Assembly (NCBI RefSeq): GCF_001545155.1 | Contig: NZ_CP014226.1 | Span: 1,471,965 to 1,504,372 of the forward strand | Origin: Halomonas chromatireducens | GTDB taxonomy: Bacteria > Pseudomonadota > Gammaproteobacteria > Pseudomonadales > Halomonadaceae | DNA length: 32,408 bases | Direction of reading: 5' to 3' | Shown here: positions 17,910 to 26,335 of the stretch, in pieces | How the letters are laid out: each line of letters starts with the position of its first letter | Position numbering within the stretch: position 1 is the stretch's first letter | The notes under the pieces: model-generated | What the model was told of the DNA's origin: nothing | Databases searched by the model: none | What the model saw: the letters and a program-made list of their open reading frames with translations, nothing else | Program-made: the position numbers and the translations under genes

Positions 17910-18893
17910 TCAGTCGTCACGCTGGCTGCGATACTCCTCGAGCACCTGCTTGGCCGTATCATCGGCGCGCTCTTCCCAGTCGCTGAAAAGCCTGTCGCCT
18001 GCGGCCTGCAGAGCGGCTGCCACTTCATCGTTCGGTGTGGATACGGTGATGCCGTTCTCCTGCAGGGCCTCTGCGCTGGCATCGTTGTCGTCGCGGCTCA
18101 TCTGCCAGCCACGCTCTTCGGCACGGGCTGCCGCTTCGAGAACGGCCTCCTGGGTCGCCTCGTCCAGGCGGTCAAAGGCACGCTGGTTGATAAAGACGAT
18201 ATTCTTCGGTAGCCACAGGTTCGCATCGGTGTAATGGGAGACGTAATCCCAGGCGGTCATCGAGTTGCCGGTAGAGGTCGAGGTGATCATGGCATCGACC
18301 CGCCCGGTGCTGAAGGCGGTGGGGATATCGGACTCTTCGGTTTCAGTGGGGTTACCGCCCAGGTAGTTCACGAAGCGCTGGGTGTTGATATTGGGTGCTC
18401 GCACCCGCAGTCCCTCGAACTGATCGGGGTCGTTGAGTTCGAAATCGGTGTAGATGCCCTGGGAGGGCCAGGCCACGGCATAGAGAGGCATCATGCCCTG
18501 GTTGGCGAAGAGCTCGGAAATGATCGGCTTGGTCGCCTCCCACAGGGCAAACGCCTCCTCATAGCTGCCGGCCACCCCCGGCAGGGTATCGACTTCGAAG
18601 ATCGGGTCCTCGTTGGAGAGTACCGAAAGGAAGACCTCGCCCGCTTCGATGGTGCCGCGACGGACAGATGGCTTGATCTCGCCGTGAGCGACCAGAGAGC
18701 CGCCGCTGTGGACATTGATGGTCAATTCGCCATCGGTGGCTTCTGACACGTCTTCGGCGAACTGCTTGACGTTCTTGGTGTGGAAGCTGGCATCGCCGTA
18801 GGGGGTCGCCATGGTCCATTCCGCTGCCTGTGCGGTCGCTGCGAAGCCGACGGCGGCCGCCAGTATTACGGGAGTTGCTATCGTCTTGTGCAT
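17910..18893 (-). CDS. dctP: TRAP transporter periplasmic substrate-binding protein (DctP-like)
   Basis: Binding protein of 327 residues. The signal peptide MHKTIATPVILAAAVGFAAT ends at AQA before AEW, so it is exported to the periplasm. Diagnostic stretches are the mature N-terminus WTMATPYGDASFHTKN and FEGLRVRAPN, whose arginine usually binds the substrate carboxylate. The frame continues upstream to 19031 into lysR, but ATG 18893 with AGAGG in front is the only start that yields a signal peptide. The ligand is probably an organic acid; adjacency to pxpABC makes pyroglutamate a candidate, which is inference only. Confidence 0.9.
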   Translation of the reverse strand: MHKTIATPVILAAAVGFAATAQAAEWTMATPYGDASFHTKNVKQFAEDVSEATDGELTINVHSGGSLVAHGEIKPSVRRGTIEAGEVFLSVLSNEDPIFEVDTLPGVAGSYEEAFALWEATKPIISELFANQGMMPLYAVAWPSQGIYTDFELNDPDQFEGLRVRAPNINTQRFVNYLGGNPTETEESDIPTAFSTGRVDAMITSTSTGNSMTAWDYVSHYTDANLWLPKNIVFINQRAFDRLDEATQEAVLEAAARAEERGWQMSRDDNDASAEALQENGITVSTPNDEVAAALQAAGDRLFSDWEERADDTAKQVLEEYRSQRDD

Positions 18894-18909
18894 GGTAAAG
18901 ACCTCTTGT

Positions 18910-19902
18910 TCATTTTGATGGTCGTAATGTTGCCTTCGGGTGAGTCGTGGGACATTGCGGCCGCACCCAACGGCCTGCGAAATCAGTGGCTTCCATTTCA
19001 TCCTGACGTTGCTTCTCATAGTTTTCGGCACATGCCTGCGCTAGCTGGCCTACGCCACGACAGAAACGTGGATGGTTGGCAGTACGCCATATCACATCAT
19101 AGTGCATGTCCGGTAGCGGCCTTGGCAGCGCGATACGGTAGAGTTTTCCACTGCGCCACTGGTCGAGTACCGTCGTGACGGGAAGCGCGCCGATACCGAG
19201 GCCTTCCATGGTCATTCGGGCGATGGTCATGAGCGTGCTGACGCTATGAATCTGTGGCTGTTGCAGTTTCTCGCGGGCCAGGTACTGAAGGAGTTCTTCA
19301 TAGGGCCTGGCCTTCTTGCCAAAGGAGATGAAGGGAAGCGTGCCCATCCATTGGCTTGGATTGTCCAGCAGCATCTCTGCATGGACTGGCGCAATGAACA
19401 TGCCCATTTCATAGGGACTGAGGGGCATGCTGTCGATACGATCCTCTGCCAGATATCCGTTCATCGCCAGCAGGATATCCAGTTCGTTCTTGTCGAGCCG
19501 GTCGTTCAATGCAGGTGAATAATCGACGGTCAGTTCGATAATCAAGTCCGGGAATTTGCCGGTGAGTCGGCGCATGAAATCCGGCAGCCAGCTGTGGGCG
19601 ATGGTCTCGATGGTTCCGACCCGTAAAGGTGCCGAAAACGTCTCTTCGCTGTCGAACAACTGCAGCGCCTCATCGCGCTGATGCAGCATGCGCTCGGCAT
19701 GGAGAAAAAATTCACGCCCGCGCATCGTGGGTTGGATGGGGCGTGCCGAGCGTTCGAGAAGCCGTTCGCCCACGGTCGATTCGAGCCGTGAGATGCGCTC
19801 GGACACCGAGGGTTGGGTCAGGTGCAGGTGTGAAGCCGCCTTGCGAAACGAACCCAGCCGCACCGCCCAGACGAAAGCTTCGAGTTCCTTGAAATCGAGC
19901 AC
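18910..19902 (-). CDS. LysR-family transcriptional regulator
   Basis: A 330-residue regulator. The N-terminal winged helix-turn-helix is clear (FKELEAFVWAVRLGSFRKAA, LHLTQPSVSERISRLE), followed by a linker and an inducer-binding domain starting PLRVGTIETIAHSWLPDF. A long upstream extension of the frame overlaps the VOC gene; the GTG at 19902, giving VLDFKELEAF, is the natural LysR start. It lies 13 bases downstream of the VOC gene and 16 bases upstream of dctP on the same strand, so VOC-lysR-dctPQM is one transcription unit. It probably controls this operon and the divergent pxpABC. Confidence 0.88.
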   Translation of the reverse strand: MLDFKELEAFVWAVRLGSFRKAASHLHLTQPSVSERISRLESTVGERLLERSARPIQPTMRGREFFLHAERMLHQRDEALQLFDSEETFSAPLRVGTIETIAHSWLPDFMRRLTGKFPDLIIELTVDYSPALNDRLDKNELDILLAMNGYLAEDRIDSMPLSPYEMGMFIAPVHAEMLLDNPSQWMGTLPFISFGKKARPYEELLQYLAREKLQQPQIHSVSTLMTIARMTMEGLGIGALPVTTVLDQWRSGKLYRIALPRPLPDMHYDVIWRTANHPRFCRGVGQLAQACAENYEKQRQDEMEATDFAGRWVRPQCPTTHPKATLRPSK

Positions 19903-19915
19903 CCGATCCGCCTCG

Positions 19916-20353
19916 TCACTGTTTCTTGAACAGCTGGCTCTCCCGGTCCTTGAACGCCTTGAACTCCAGGGCGTTGCCGGAAGGGTCGTAGAAGAACATG
20001 GTGGCCTGTTCGCCGGCTTCACCCTTGAAGCGGATATAGGGTTCTATCTCGAAGCGCACACCGTGTGCCTTGAGCTTGCCGGCGAGCGCCTCCCAGGCTT
20101 CCATCTCAAGCACGACGCCGAAATGCGGCACCGGTACGCCGTGCCCATCGACAGGGTTGGTATGGCTGGTGACGGGGGCGTCCTTCAGGGCCGGGTTGAG
20201 GTGACAGACAAACTGATGCCCGAACAGGTTGAAATCGACCCAGCTTTCCGAGGAGCGACCCTCAGGGCAGCCCAGGAAGTCGCCGTAGAAAGATCTCGCT
20301 TCATCGATATCTCGGACCTGGATGGCAAGGTGGAATGGATCGGAAACGGACAT
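19916..20353 (-). CDS. VOC (glyoxalase/bleomycin-resistance) superfamily protein
   Basis: Small protein of 145 residues with the paired beta-alpha-beta-beta-beta modules of the vicinal oxygen chelate superfamily. Likely metal ligands are His8 in [11 protein letters not shown], a histidine in [11 protein letters not shown] and the C-terminal glutamate in [14 protein letters not shown] 20353 has a near-perfect GGAGG in front of it, so the upstream extension of the frame to 20428 is not used. The substrate is unknown; VOC members include dioxygenases, isomerases and lyases. It heads the operon that contains lysR and the TRAP transporter. Confidence 0.8.
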   Translation of the reverse strand: MSVSDPFHLAIQVRDIDEARSFYGDFLGCPEGRSSESWVDFNLFGHQFVCHLNPALKDAPVTSHTNPVDGHGVPVPHFGVVLEMEAWEALAGKLKAHGVRFEIEPYIRFKGEAGEQATMFFYDPSGNALEFKAFKDRESQLFKKQ

Positions 20354-20399
20354 GGGGCCTCCTGAATTCTTGTCATTATGCTGGTGAAACTTATTTAAA

Positions 20400-20428
20400 T
20401 TGATAATCCTCCGGGAAGCTGTCGTCAA
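20400..20428 (-). promoter_or_regulatory. Candidate promoter of the VOC-lysR-TRAP operon
   Basis: Read on the minus strand, TTGACG (20428-20423) and TATCAA (20405-20400) are separated by exactly 17 bases, pointing toward the VOC gene. The -10 matches the consensus at four of six positions. Confidence 0.4.
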
Positions 20429-20464
20429 CCATTTTTGTAAATAATATCAGCTTGATAGGGGGCG

Positions 20465-20481
20465 CCGATATTTACTATCGG
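20465..20481. promoter_or_regulatory. Inverted-repeat operator between the divergent VOC-lysR and pxpABC operons
   Basis: CCGATA and TATCGG form a perfect 6-bp inverted repeat with a 5-base spacer. Its centre lies about 54 bases before the inferred pxpA transcription start, the usual place for a LysR-type activator. The LysR gene of the divergent operon is the obvious candidate to bind here. Confidence 0.4.
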
Positions 20482-20490
20482 AAAAAACGA

Positions 20491-20520
20491 TTGGCACCTT
20501 AAAAGACCTCTCCATATAGT
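20491..20520 (+). promoter_or_regulatory. Candidate sigma70 promoter of pxpABC
   Basis: TTGGCA (20491-20496) and TATAGT (20515-20520) are separated by 18 bases; each hexamer differs from consensus at one position. The promoter lies just downstream of the inverted repeat at 20465-20481 and about 50 bases before the pxpA ATG. Confidence 0.5.
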
Positions 20521-20569
20521 GAGTAATCCAAGCAGTAGATATTGACTCTTCAAAATAAAAGGAATCGTC

Positions 20570-21322
20570 ATGGTCATGCCCTTGCTCAATTGCGACATGG
20601 GGGAAAGCTTCGGCAACTGGACCCTGGGCATGGATGAAGACGTGATGCCCTTCGTGGATTGCGCCAATGTCGCCTGCGGCTTTCATGCCTCGGACCCTCA
20701 CGTGATGCGCCACACTGTGGCATTGGCTGCCCGATATGGTGTCCGGGTGGGCGCTCACCCCGCCTATCCCGACCTCATGGGCTTTGGTCGCCGCTCGATG
20801 GCCTGCACCCCCGCTGAAGTCGAGGACATGGTGCTCTACCAGATCGGTGCCCTGGCGGGGCTCTGCCGGGCAGAAGGTACCGCCATCCAGTACGTCAAGC
20901 CCCACGGCGCCCTCTACAACGACATGGCACGGGATCCTGCGCTGCTCGAGGGAGTAATGCGGGCGGTTCTTGCCTACGACCCCAGCCTCCCCCTGATGGT
21001 GATGGCAACGGCGGACCCTCAGCCCATTCGTACGCTTGCCGCTGAAATGGGGCTGTCGATCTGGTTCGAGACCTTTGCCGATCGCGCCTACGATGCCCAG
21101 GGCCACCTGGTCTCGCGCCGGCTTCCGAACGCCGTTCATCACGACGAAGCCACCATCGTTGCCCAGGCGGTGGCACTGGCCAGGGGCGAGGCCCTGACGG
21201 CCAGCGACGGCTCGGCCCTCAAACTTCCCTGCGATACGATTTGCGTGCATGGGGACAACCCCGAATCGGTTGCGGCCGTGCGGGCCATACGCGAGGCCTT
21301 TCACGGTTTGGTGAAAGCGTGA
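20570..21322 (+). CDS. pxpA: 5-oxoprolinase subunit A (LamB/YcsF family)
   Basis: A 250-residue protein of the LamB/YcsF family, one of three subunits of the prokaryotic ATP-dependent 5-oxoprolinase that opens pyroglutamate to glutamate. Family motifs are [12 protein letters not shown] at the N-terminus, [26 protein letters not shown], and [17 protein letters not shown] 20570 follows AAGGA at good spacing; a second in-frame ATG two codons on is possible. It is first of pxpA-B-C. Confidence 0.93.
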   Translation: MVMPLLNCDMGESFGNWTLGMDEDVMPFVDCANVACGFHASDPHVMRHTVALAARYGVRVGAHPAYPDLMGFGRRSMACTPAEVEDMVLYQIGALAGLCRAEGTAIQYVKPHGALYNDMARDPALLEGVMRAVLAYDPSLPLMVMATADPQPIRTLAAEMGLSIWFETFADRAYDAQGHLVSRRLPNAVHHDEATIVAQAVALARGEALTASDGSALKLPCDTICVHGDNPESVAAVRAIREAFHGLVKA

Positions 21323-22023
21323 GGGCAGGCATCGAAACGACGGCGATGGACGTGCTGATGGTCAGGCTCTTCGACACCATCGAGGAGTCCAACATGGCAT
21401 GGATCATCGCCGCCGACCGGGCGCTTCGCGGGGCCTTCGACAAGACACTGATCGACCTGGTCCCCTCTTATACTACCCTGATGGTCCACTATGACTGCCG
21501 CCTGCTGTCGCATGGCGAGGCCCATGGGCGAATTCGAGAGGCGTTGGAATACCTGCAGCCCGCGGACACCCAGGCAGGGCAGCGCCATGAGATACCCGTG
21601 TGGTATCACGAGAGTGTCGGTCCCGAGCTGCAGCGAGTGGCGGATCGGGCGGGTATTTCCATCGACGCGCTGGTCCAGCGCCACTGCGACCGTGACTACT
21701 GTGTCTTTGCCCTGGGCTTTGCGCCCGGTTACGGCTTCATGGGACTTGTCGAGGAGGCACTGGCCACGCCTCGGCTGGAGACCCCACGTCGGAAGGTTGC
21801 CGCAGGCAGCGTTGGTATTGCAGGGCGACAGACCGCCATCTATCCACTGCCGTCGCCCGGCGGCTGGAATATCCTGGGGCGCACCGCGGTGCCGCTGTTC
21901 GAGCATGCCCGGCGAGGTGACCCCCTGCTCAAACCGGGAGACCGGGTGCGCTTCCAGGCCGTCTCCCGTGACGAGTTCGAGGCACAGGGCGGCGATACCA
22001 CGCCACTGGAGGAGCGCCCATGA
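21319..22023 (+). CDS. pxpB: 5-oxoprolinase subunit B
   Basis: A 234-residue protein of the KipI/PxpB type. The typical segments are [34 protein letters not shown] and [20 protein letters not shown]. The frame is open further upstream inside pxpA. I chose the GTG at 21319 because it overlaps the pxpA stop as GTGA, a common coupling arrangement; ATG 21346 would give 225 residues and is also close to the family length. The gene overlaps pxpC by four bases. Confidence 0.9.
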   Translation: MRAGIETTAMDVLMVRLFDTIEESNMAWIIAADRALRGAFDKTLIDLVPSYTTLMVHYDCRLLSHGEAHGRIREALEYLQPADTQAGQRHEIPVWYHESVGPELQRVADRAGISIDALVQRHCDRDYCVFALGFAPGYGFMGLVEEALATPRLETPRRKVAAGSVGIAGRQTAIYPLPSPGGWNILGRTAVPLFEHARRGDPLLKPGDRVRFQAVSRDEFEAQGGDTTPLEERP

Positions 22024-22955
22024 GCAGAGAGGGAGCCAAGGGGCTGCGTGTCATCCAGGCCGGCCCCCTTGCCATGATCGAGGATGGTGGTCGTATGGGC
22101 GTGCGTCATCTCGGCGTGACCCAGAGCGGTGCCGCCGACTGGGTCTCGCTCTATTGGGCCAACTGGCTGCTGGGCAACGCGCCTGATACTGCTGCCCTGG
22201 AAATCGTGGTGGGTGGGGGATTGACCCTTGAAATCGAGCGCGCCACAAGGTTGGCGTGGGTCGGTGCGGATCTTGATGCACGCCTTGATGATGCACCGAT
22301 CACCCCCGGCTCGAGCTTTGCAGTGCGCGAGGGGCAGCGGCTGGTTTTCAGTCAACCACGCGATGGGCTGCGCGGTTATCTTGCCTTTCCCGGTGGGCTT
22401 GCGGCACCGGAAGTGCTGGGCAGCCGCAGTACCACGCCGCGGGAGCAGCTTGGTGGACTTCACGGCGATGGCCAGCCGCTCAAGACCGGGGACCGCCTTG
22501 CCTGGCGGGGGGAGCCTGGTGAAGAGCGCCGGATCCCGGCGGGGTTGCTGCCTCCCATGCCCCGGCCAGGTTGCCGATTGGCACTGATTCCCGGCGCTCA
22601 GATCGCCGAATTCACCGGCGCAAGCCTGTATGCTGCTTTCAATTCCGTCTGGCAGGTCGATGATCGCGCCGATCGCATGGGCGTGCGGCTGAGGGGGCCA
22701 CGGCTGGAGAGTCGCGTTGGAAGCATGATTTCGGAGGGAATTCCGCTTGGTGCCGTCCAGGTACCGCCGGATGGTCAGCCAATCGTTCTGCTCAATGACC
22801 GTCAGACGATCGGAGGGTACCCCCGTCTGGGGGCCCTGTCGCCGCTTGCCGCCGCCAGGCTGGCCCAGTGCCTGCCGGGACAGGAGGTCAGGCTTGTGGC
22901 CGTGGCGCGTGAACGCGCGCTCGCCGACTACCGCGGATTCCTGCGCAATTTCTGA
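22020..22955 (+). CDS. pxpC: 5-oxoprolinase subunit C
   Basis: A 311-residue KipA/PxpC family protein that forms the 5-oxoprolinase complex with PxpA and PxpB. Diagnostic stretches are VIQAGPLAMIEDGGRMGVRH, the SGAADWVSLYWANWLLGN block, YLAFPGGLAAPEVLGSRSTT, and the C-terminal DRQTIGGYPRLGALSPL. It begins with ATGA overlapping the pxpB stop and appears complete at its C-terminus. What follows (after 22955) is no longer a normal gene neighbourhood. Confidence 0.92.
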   Translation: MSREGAKGLRVIQAGPLAMIEDGGRMGVRHLGVTQSGAADWVSLYWANWLLGNAPDTAALEIVVGGGLTLEIERATRLAWVGADLDARLDDAPITPGSSFAVREGQRLVFSQPRDGLRGYLAFPGGLAAPEVLGSRSTTPREQLGGLHGDGQPLKTGDRLAWRGEPGEERRIPAGLLPPMPRPGCRLALIPGAQIAEFTGASLYAAFNSVWQVDDRADRMGVRLRGPRLESRVGSMISEGIPLGAVQVPPDGQPIVLLNDRQTIGGYPRLGALSPLAAARLAQCLPGQEVRLVAVARERALADYRGFLRNF

Positions 22956-22982
22956 GGCGGGAGGCCCGCGGCGAGTTAATCC

Positions 22983-23114
22983 TCAAGCGCCGAGTCCGCT
23001 TTCTCGTAGCAGCTGATCCAGGCTTCTCTCGCTGGCCCTTGCTGGCTCTTGGGAAGTCGGCGGCTTGGCCGCTGGCTGTTGACCGGCCTTCTCGGAAGTC
23101 GGTGCCTGCCGCGA
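22983..23114 (-). pseudogene. Possible C-terminal remnant of an unidentified gene
   Basis: On the minus strand a 43-codon frame reads through an Ala/Pro/Gln-rich stretch (AGQQPAAKPPTSQEPA) into a protein-like end, RSLDQLLRESGLGA, and stops at 22983. It has no start of its own and abuts the rRNA spacer fragment. It could be the tail of a truncated gene, or chance. The remaining bases 22956-22982 show nothing. Confidence 0.25.
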
Positions 23115-23198
23115 TTACTCACGACAATTGCCGGATACGCTTGAGACGTATCACGTTGTCCTTCCCTTTCGGGAAGAACTTGTCAGCATGATTCACAT

Positions 23199-23210
23199 TG
23201 TTAAAGAGCA
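23199..23210 (-). promoter_or_regulatory. rRNA antitermination boxA
   Basis: The minus strand reads TGCTCTTTAACA, identical to the boxA that recruits the NusB/NusE (S10) antitermination factors in gammaproteobacterial rRNA leaders and spacers. Here it stands without an rRNA gene downstream and is presumably non-functional. Confidence 0.8.
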
Positions 23211-23391
23211 GACTGTCAATCGACAGTCATAAACCCGTCATCGCGCGGTGCGAGGATGGCTTATGACTGCGGATCCGATCAGGTAATTCGACTGTGAGGA
23301 AGTGGCGAAGCCAAACGATCTGAGGCTAGGCGAAAGGTGACGACGCATAGTTCGCTATGCGAGGAGCCTTTCAACGACGCATCAGGAAGTT

Positions 23392-23414
23392 TGGTGGAGC
23401 CAAGCGGGATCGAA
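23392..23414 (-). pseudogene. 3' end of tRNA-Ala (T-arm half, acceptor strand and CCA)
   Basis: On the minus strand the 23 bases begin TTCGATCCCGC (T-loop and 3' side of the T-stem) and end GGCTCCACCA (acceptor strand with encoded CCA), matching tRNA-Ala of rRNA spacers. The rest of the tRNA is replaced from 23415 on by acyl-CoA dehydrogenase coding sequence. Confidence 0.75.
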
Positions 23415-23663
23415 GTCGTGCGCGACCCCGACGCCACCGCCCATTGCGCCATGGCCAAGCGGTTCGCTACCGACATGGGTTTCAATGTCTGCAATGATGC
23501 CCTTCAGCTCCACGGCGGTTACGGGTATCTCAGGGAGTTCCCGCTGGAGCGCATGGTACGCGACACCCGGGTGCATCAGATTCTCGAGGGCACCAACGAG
23601 ATCATGCGGGTCATCGTGGCCCGTCGACTGCTGGCGGATGGCGTCATCGAAGCGCTGCAGTAA
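23415..23663 (+). pseudogene. C-terminal fragment of an acyl-CoA dehydrogenase (isobutyryl-CoA dehydrogenase-like)
   Basis: About 82 codons of the last helical domain of an acyl-CoA dehydrogenase, whose full length is about 380 residues. The segment [20 protein letters not shown], then [19 protein letters not shown], and the end [20 protein letters not shown] are unmistakable; the Glu of ILEGTNE is the usual catalytic base. Everything N-terminal is missing: upstream of 23415 lies the tRNA-Ala end and rRNA spacer. The frame is open back to 23337 through the spacer, but no proper start exists, so it is not a functional enzyme. The next genes encode later valine steps, so the intact gene was probably an isobutyryl-CoA dehydrogenase heading that operon. 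Confidence 0.8.
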
Positions 23664-23712
23664 GACGAGGCATTGCAGTAAGGCTACGTAGAACAATCAG
23701 GAGAGCAGTTGC

Positions 23713-24867
23713 ATGACGGAACTTGCGGTCATCTTTGACGAGCGCCCGACAAGGGACGGTGGGCGGATTGGTGTTGCCACCCTCAACGCGCCGAAATCAC
23801 TCAATGCCCTGACGCTGACAATGGCGCAGCAGCTCATGGCCAAGCTCGCCGCCTGGGCGGTGGATCGCAGCATCGTGGCTGTTTGGCTCGAAGGGGCGGG
23901 TGAGAAGGCCTTCTGCGCCGGCGGCGATGTGGTCGCGCTGTATCGCTCCATGACCGAAGAAGGCGAAAACCGTGGTTCAGGGCGCGATAGCGTCTTCGCT
24001 GAAACCTACTTCACCACGGAATATCGCCTCGACTACCGGATTCACACCTATCCCAAGCCGATCCTGCTCTGGGGAGACGGCATCATCATGGGCGGCGGCC
24101 TGGGGCTGACGGCCGGTGCTTCGCACCGGATCGTGACCGAAACCACGCGCATCGCCATGCCCGAGATCACCATCGGCCTCTATCCCGATATCGGCGCCAG
24201 CTGGTTTCTCAATCGCATGCCACCCGGTGTCGGCACCTACCTGGGTATCACGGGCGCCCAGTTGAACGCTCGTGACGCGCTGGATCTGGGCATGGCCGAC
24301 TACTTTGTTCCCCGCGAACGGCGGGAAACTCTGCTCGAAGCCCTGGGCGAAGCCGATTACGGCGCGCGAACCCCACGGGATCTGCGCGCTGGCGTGCAAG
24401 CGGCAGTCGACGCTATGGAAGAGCGCGCCCAGGCACCCCAGGCGCAGGTATGGCCCCATCTCGACCATATCCAGACGTTGGTAGGGCAGGTCGATGCACC
24501 TTCCGCCGTGAAGCAGATCCTCCGCGATACCCGTGACGATGCCTGGCTTGCGGCCAACCGTGCGCGGCTCGAGGCCGGCAGCCCGCTGACCGCGCATCTG
24601 GTCTGGCTGATGCTGGATCGCCATCGTCATACCAGCCTGGCCGACGCCTTCCGCGACGAGCTGAATTTGTCGGTTCAGTGCTGTCGGCAGGGAGATGTCG
24701 CTGAGGGCGTGCGCGCGCTGCTGATCGACAAGGACAAGAACCCCCAGTGGCAGCATGCCGATGTCGACAGCGTGCCACAGGCCGACCTGGATGCCTTGAT
24801 GGTCCCCTTGTGGAGCAGCGAGGCCCACCCGTTGCGTGACCTCGGCACAGGCGAGCGCGTAAATTGA
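23713..24867 (+). CDS. 3-hydroxyisobutyryl-CoA hydrolase (enoyl-CoA hydratase/isomerase superfamily)
   Basis: A 384-residue crotonase-fold protein; the length and the extended C-terminal part fit 3-hydroxyisobutyryl-CoA hydrolase rather than a ~260-residue hydratase. The oxyanion-hole segments are AFCAGGDVVALY (66-77) and MGGGLGLT (126-133), and the acidic pair Glu151 and Asp159 sits in MPEITIGLYPDIGASWFL, as in the human hydrolase. It releases 3-hydroxyisobutyrate from its CoA ester in valine breakdown, the substrate of the next gene product. ATG 23713 follows AGGAGAG. Confidence 0.88.
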   Translation: MTELAVIFDERPTRDGGRIGVATLNAPKSLNALTLTMAQQLMAKLAAWAVDRSIVAVWLEGAGEKAFCAGGDVVALYRSMTEEGENRGSGRDSVFAETYFTTEYRLDYRIHTYPKPILLWGDGIIMGGGLGLTAGASHRIVTETTRIAMPEITIGLYPDIGASWFLNRMPPGVGTYLGITGAQLNARDALDLGMADYFVPRERRETLLEALGEADYGARTPRDLRAGVQAAVDAMEERAQAPQAQVWPHLDHIQTLVGQVDAPSAVKQILRDTRDDAWLAANRARLEAGSPLTAHLVWLMLDRHRHTSLADAFRDELNLSVQCCRQGDVAEGVRALLIDKDKNPQWQHADVDSVPQADLDALMVPLWSSEAHPLRDLGTGERVN

Positions 24868-24923
24868 ACGTTCGGTCTACGGCTGGAACCAACAATCAAT
24901 AATGAGTCTCAGGAGCAACCTGT

Positions 24924-25826
24924 ATGAAAATCGCCTTTATCGGACTGGGTAACATGGGCGCGCCGATGGCCGCCAACCTGGTCAAGGCCGGCCACGAGGT
25001 CAGCGTCTTCGACCTGGTGGATGCGGCCATGAAGAGCCTGGAAAAGGCCGGTGCCCACGCCTGCGCTAGCGCCCAGAGCGCTGCCAGCGGTGCCGATGTC
25101 ATCATCTCGATGCTGCCCGCCGGCCAGCATGTAAGACGACTCTATCTCGGCCGTGACACGGCGCCGGGGCTGTTCGAAGCTCTGGAAGGCAAGCCGCTGA
25201 TCATCGACGCCTCGACCATCTCACCGGAGGATGCCCGCTTCGTCGGTGCCGCCGCTGCCGAACGTGGGCTGACCTATCTCGATGCGCCCGTCTCGGGCGG
25301 TGTGGGCGGTGCACAGGCCGGCACCCTGACCTTCATCGTCGGCGGCACCGAAGACGGGTTCGAGCAGGCCAAGCCCATACTGGAAGGCATGGGCAAGAAC
25401 ATCTTCCACGCGGGCGAAGTCGGCTCTGGTCAGGTAGCGAAGATCTGCAACAACATGCTGCTGGGAATACTGATGAGCGGCACCGCCGAAGCCCTGGCAT
25501 TGGGCGTGAAGAACGGTCTCGACCCGGCCGTACTCTCGGAGATCATGAAGCAGAGCAGCGGCGGCAACTGGGCACTGAACCTCTATAACCCCTGGCCCGG
25601 CGTCATGCAGGGCTCCGCGGCCTCCCGTGACTACCAGGGCGGCTTCCTGACCGACCTGATGGCCAAGGACCTGGGCCTTGCCTGGGAACTCGCCCTGGAG
25701 AGCAAGGCCACGGTGCCGATGGGCTCCCAGGCACGTAACCTCTTCGCCCTTCACGCATCCCAGGGCAACGGCGGCAAGGACTTCTCCAGCATCCAGAAGC
25801 TCTTCCGCGCCGGCGAGGAGGAGTGA
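24924..25826 (+). CDS. mmsB: 3-hydroxyisobutyrate dehydrogenase
   Basis: NAD-dependent beta-hydroxyacid dehydrogenase of 300 residues. The Rossmann motif is FIGLGNMGAPMAANL (6-20), the substrate motif DAPVSGGVGGAQAGTL (120-134), and the catalytic lysine is Lys173 in GSGQVAKICNNMLLG. The C-terminal GNWALNLYNPWPGV is characteristic of MmsB rather than of tartronate semialdehyde reductase. It oxidises 3-hydroxyisobutyrate to methylmalonate semialdehyde. It lies 56 bases after the hydrolase gene; AGGAGC precedes the ATG. No mmsA is in the window. Confidence 0.93.
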   Translation: MKIAFIGLGNMGAPMAANLVKAGHEVSVFDLVDAAMKSLEKAGAHACASAQSAASGADVIISMLPAGQHVRRLYLGRDTAPGLFEALEGKPLIIDASTISPEDARFVGAAAAERGLTYLDAPVSGGVGGAQAGTLTFIVGGTEDGFEQAKPILEGMGKNIFHAGEVGSGQVAKICNNMLLGILMSGTAEALALGVKNGLDPAVLSEIMKQSSGGNWALNLYNPWPGVMQGSAASRDYQGGFLTDLMAKDLGLAWELALESKATVPMGSQARNLFALHASQGNGGKDFSSIQKLFRAGEEE

Positions 25827-25856
25827 AACGGGGCGATACCGTTGGTTGAAATGATC

Positions 25857-26319
25857 GCTGTTGGAGCGCCGCTTCGCGCCGCGACTGGCGCCAGAAGGCG
25901 CCTCGGCACATGAAAGAGCAGCTGTTGGAGCGCTGGTCCCCATCGCGACTGGCGCCGCCAGGCGCCCGGCGGAGGCTGAAACGCCGGTGATGGCCGCGAA
26001 CCTCGGCAACCCCGCCGGGAGGCCTGCGGCCTCCAGTCGCGATCTAAAGATGCTCCTACAGCGGTGTGGCAACGTCGGTGGAGAGAATCATTGTTGGAGC
26101 GCCGCTCCGCGTCGCGACTGGCGCCGCCAGGCGCCCGGCGGAGGCTGAAACGCCGGTGATGGCCGCGAACCTCGGCAACCCCGCCGGGAGTCCTTCGGCC
26201 TCCAGTCGCCGATGCGTCGGACCGGATCTAAAAATACTCCGACAGCGGTGTGGCAACGTCGGTGGAGAGAATCATTGTTGGAGCGCCGCTCCGCGTCGCG
26301 ACTGGCGCCGCCAGGCGCC
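25857..26319. repeat. Cluster of six REP elements forming BIME-like pairs
   Basis: Six copies of a ~46-base extragenic palindromic element lie between mmsB and the MATE gene: plus-strand copies at 25857-25902, 25921-25966, 26090-26135 and 26274-26319, and minus-strand copies at 26018-26062 and 26187-26246. Each has a head like GCTGTTGGAGCG, a variable inner part, GCGACTGG, and a terminal palindrome such as GGCGCC...GGCGCC or GGAGGCC...GGCCTCC. The intervening DNA is also repeated (around GGCCGCGAACCTCGGCAAC at 25992 and 26161). The copy at 26187-26246 carries an extra ~14 bases. No REP-associated transposase (RAYT) is in the window. Bases 25827-25856 hold nothing else visible. Confidence 0.8.
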
Positions 26320-26335
26320 TTGGCGGAGGCCCCCT

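Larger units (their letters stand above)
23114..23414 (-). other. Orphan 16S-23S internal transcribed spacer fragment
   Basis: Read on the minus strand, this is the rRNA-operon spacer running from the 3' end of tRNA-Ala (23414-23392) toward where 23S should begin. Visible parts are a hairpin at 23361-23344, a long stem whose ends are AGTCATAA (23225-23232) and TTATGACT (23261-23268), a hairpin GACTGTC/GACAGTC (23211-23228), boxA (23210-23199), a tetraloop hairpin CTTCCCGAAAGGGAAG (23176-23161), and a hairpin GATACG/CGTATC (23152-23134). No 16S or 23S rRNA and no complete tRNA is present. The 23S-side limit near 23114 is approximate. Confidence 0.75.

Noticed and set aside
23114..23414. Complete rRNA operon or functional tRNA
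   Set aside because: Only spacer and the last 23 nt of tRNA-Ala are present; no 16S, 23S or tRNA 5' half can be found.
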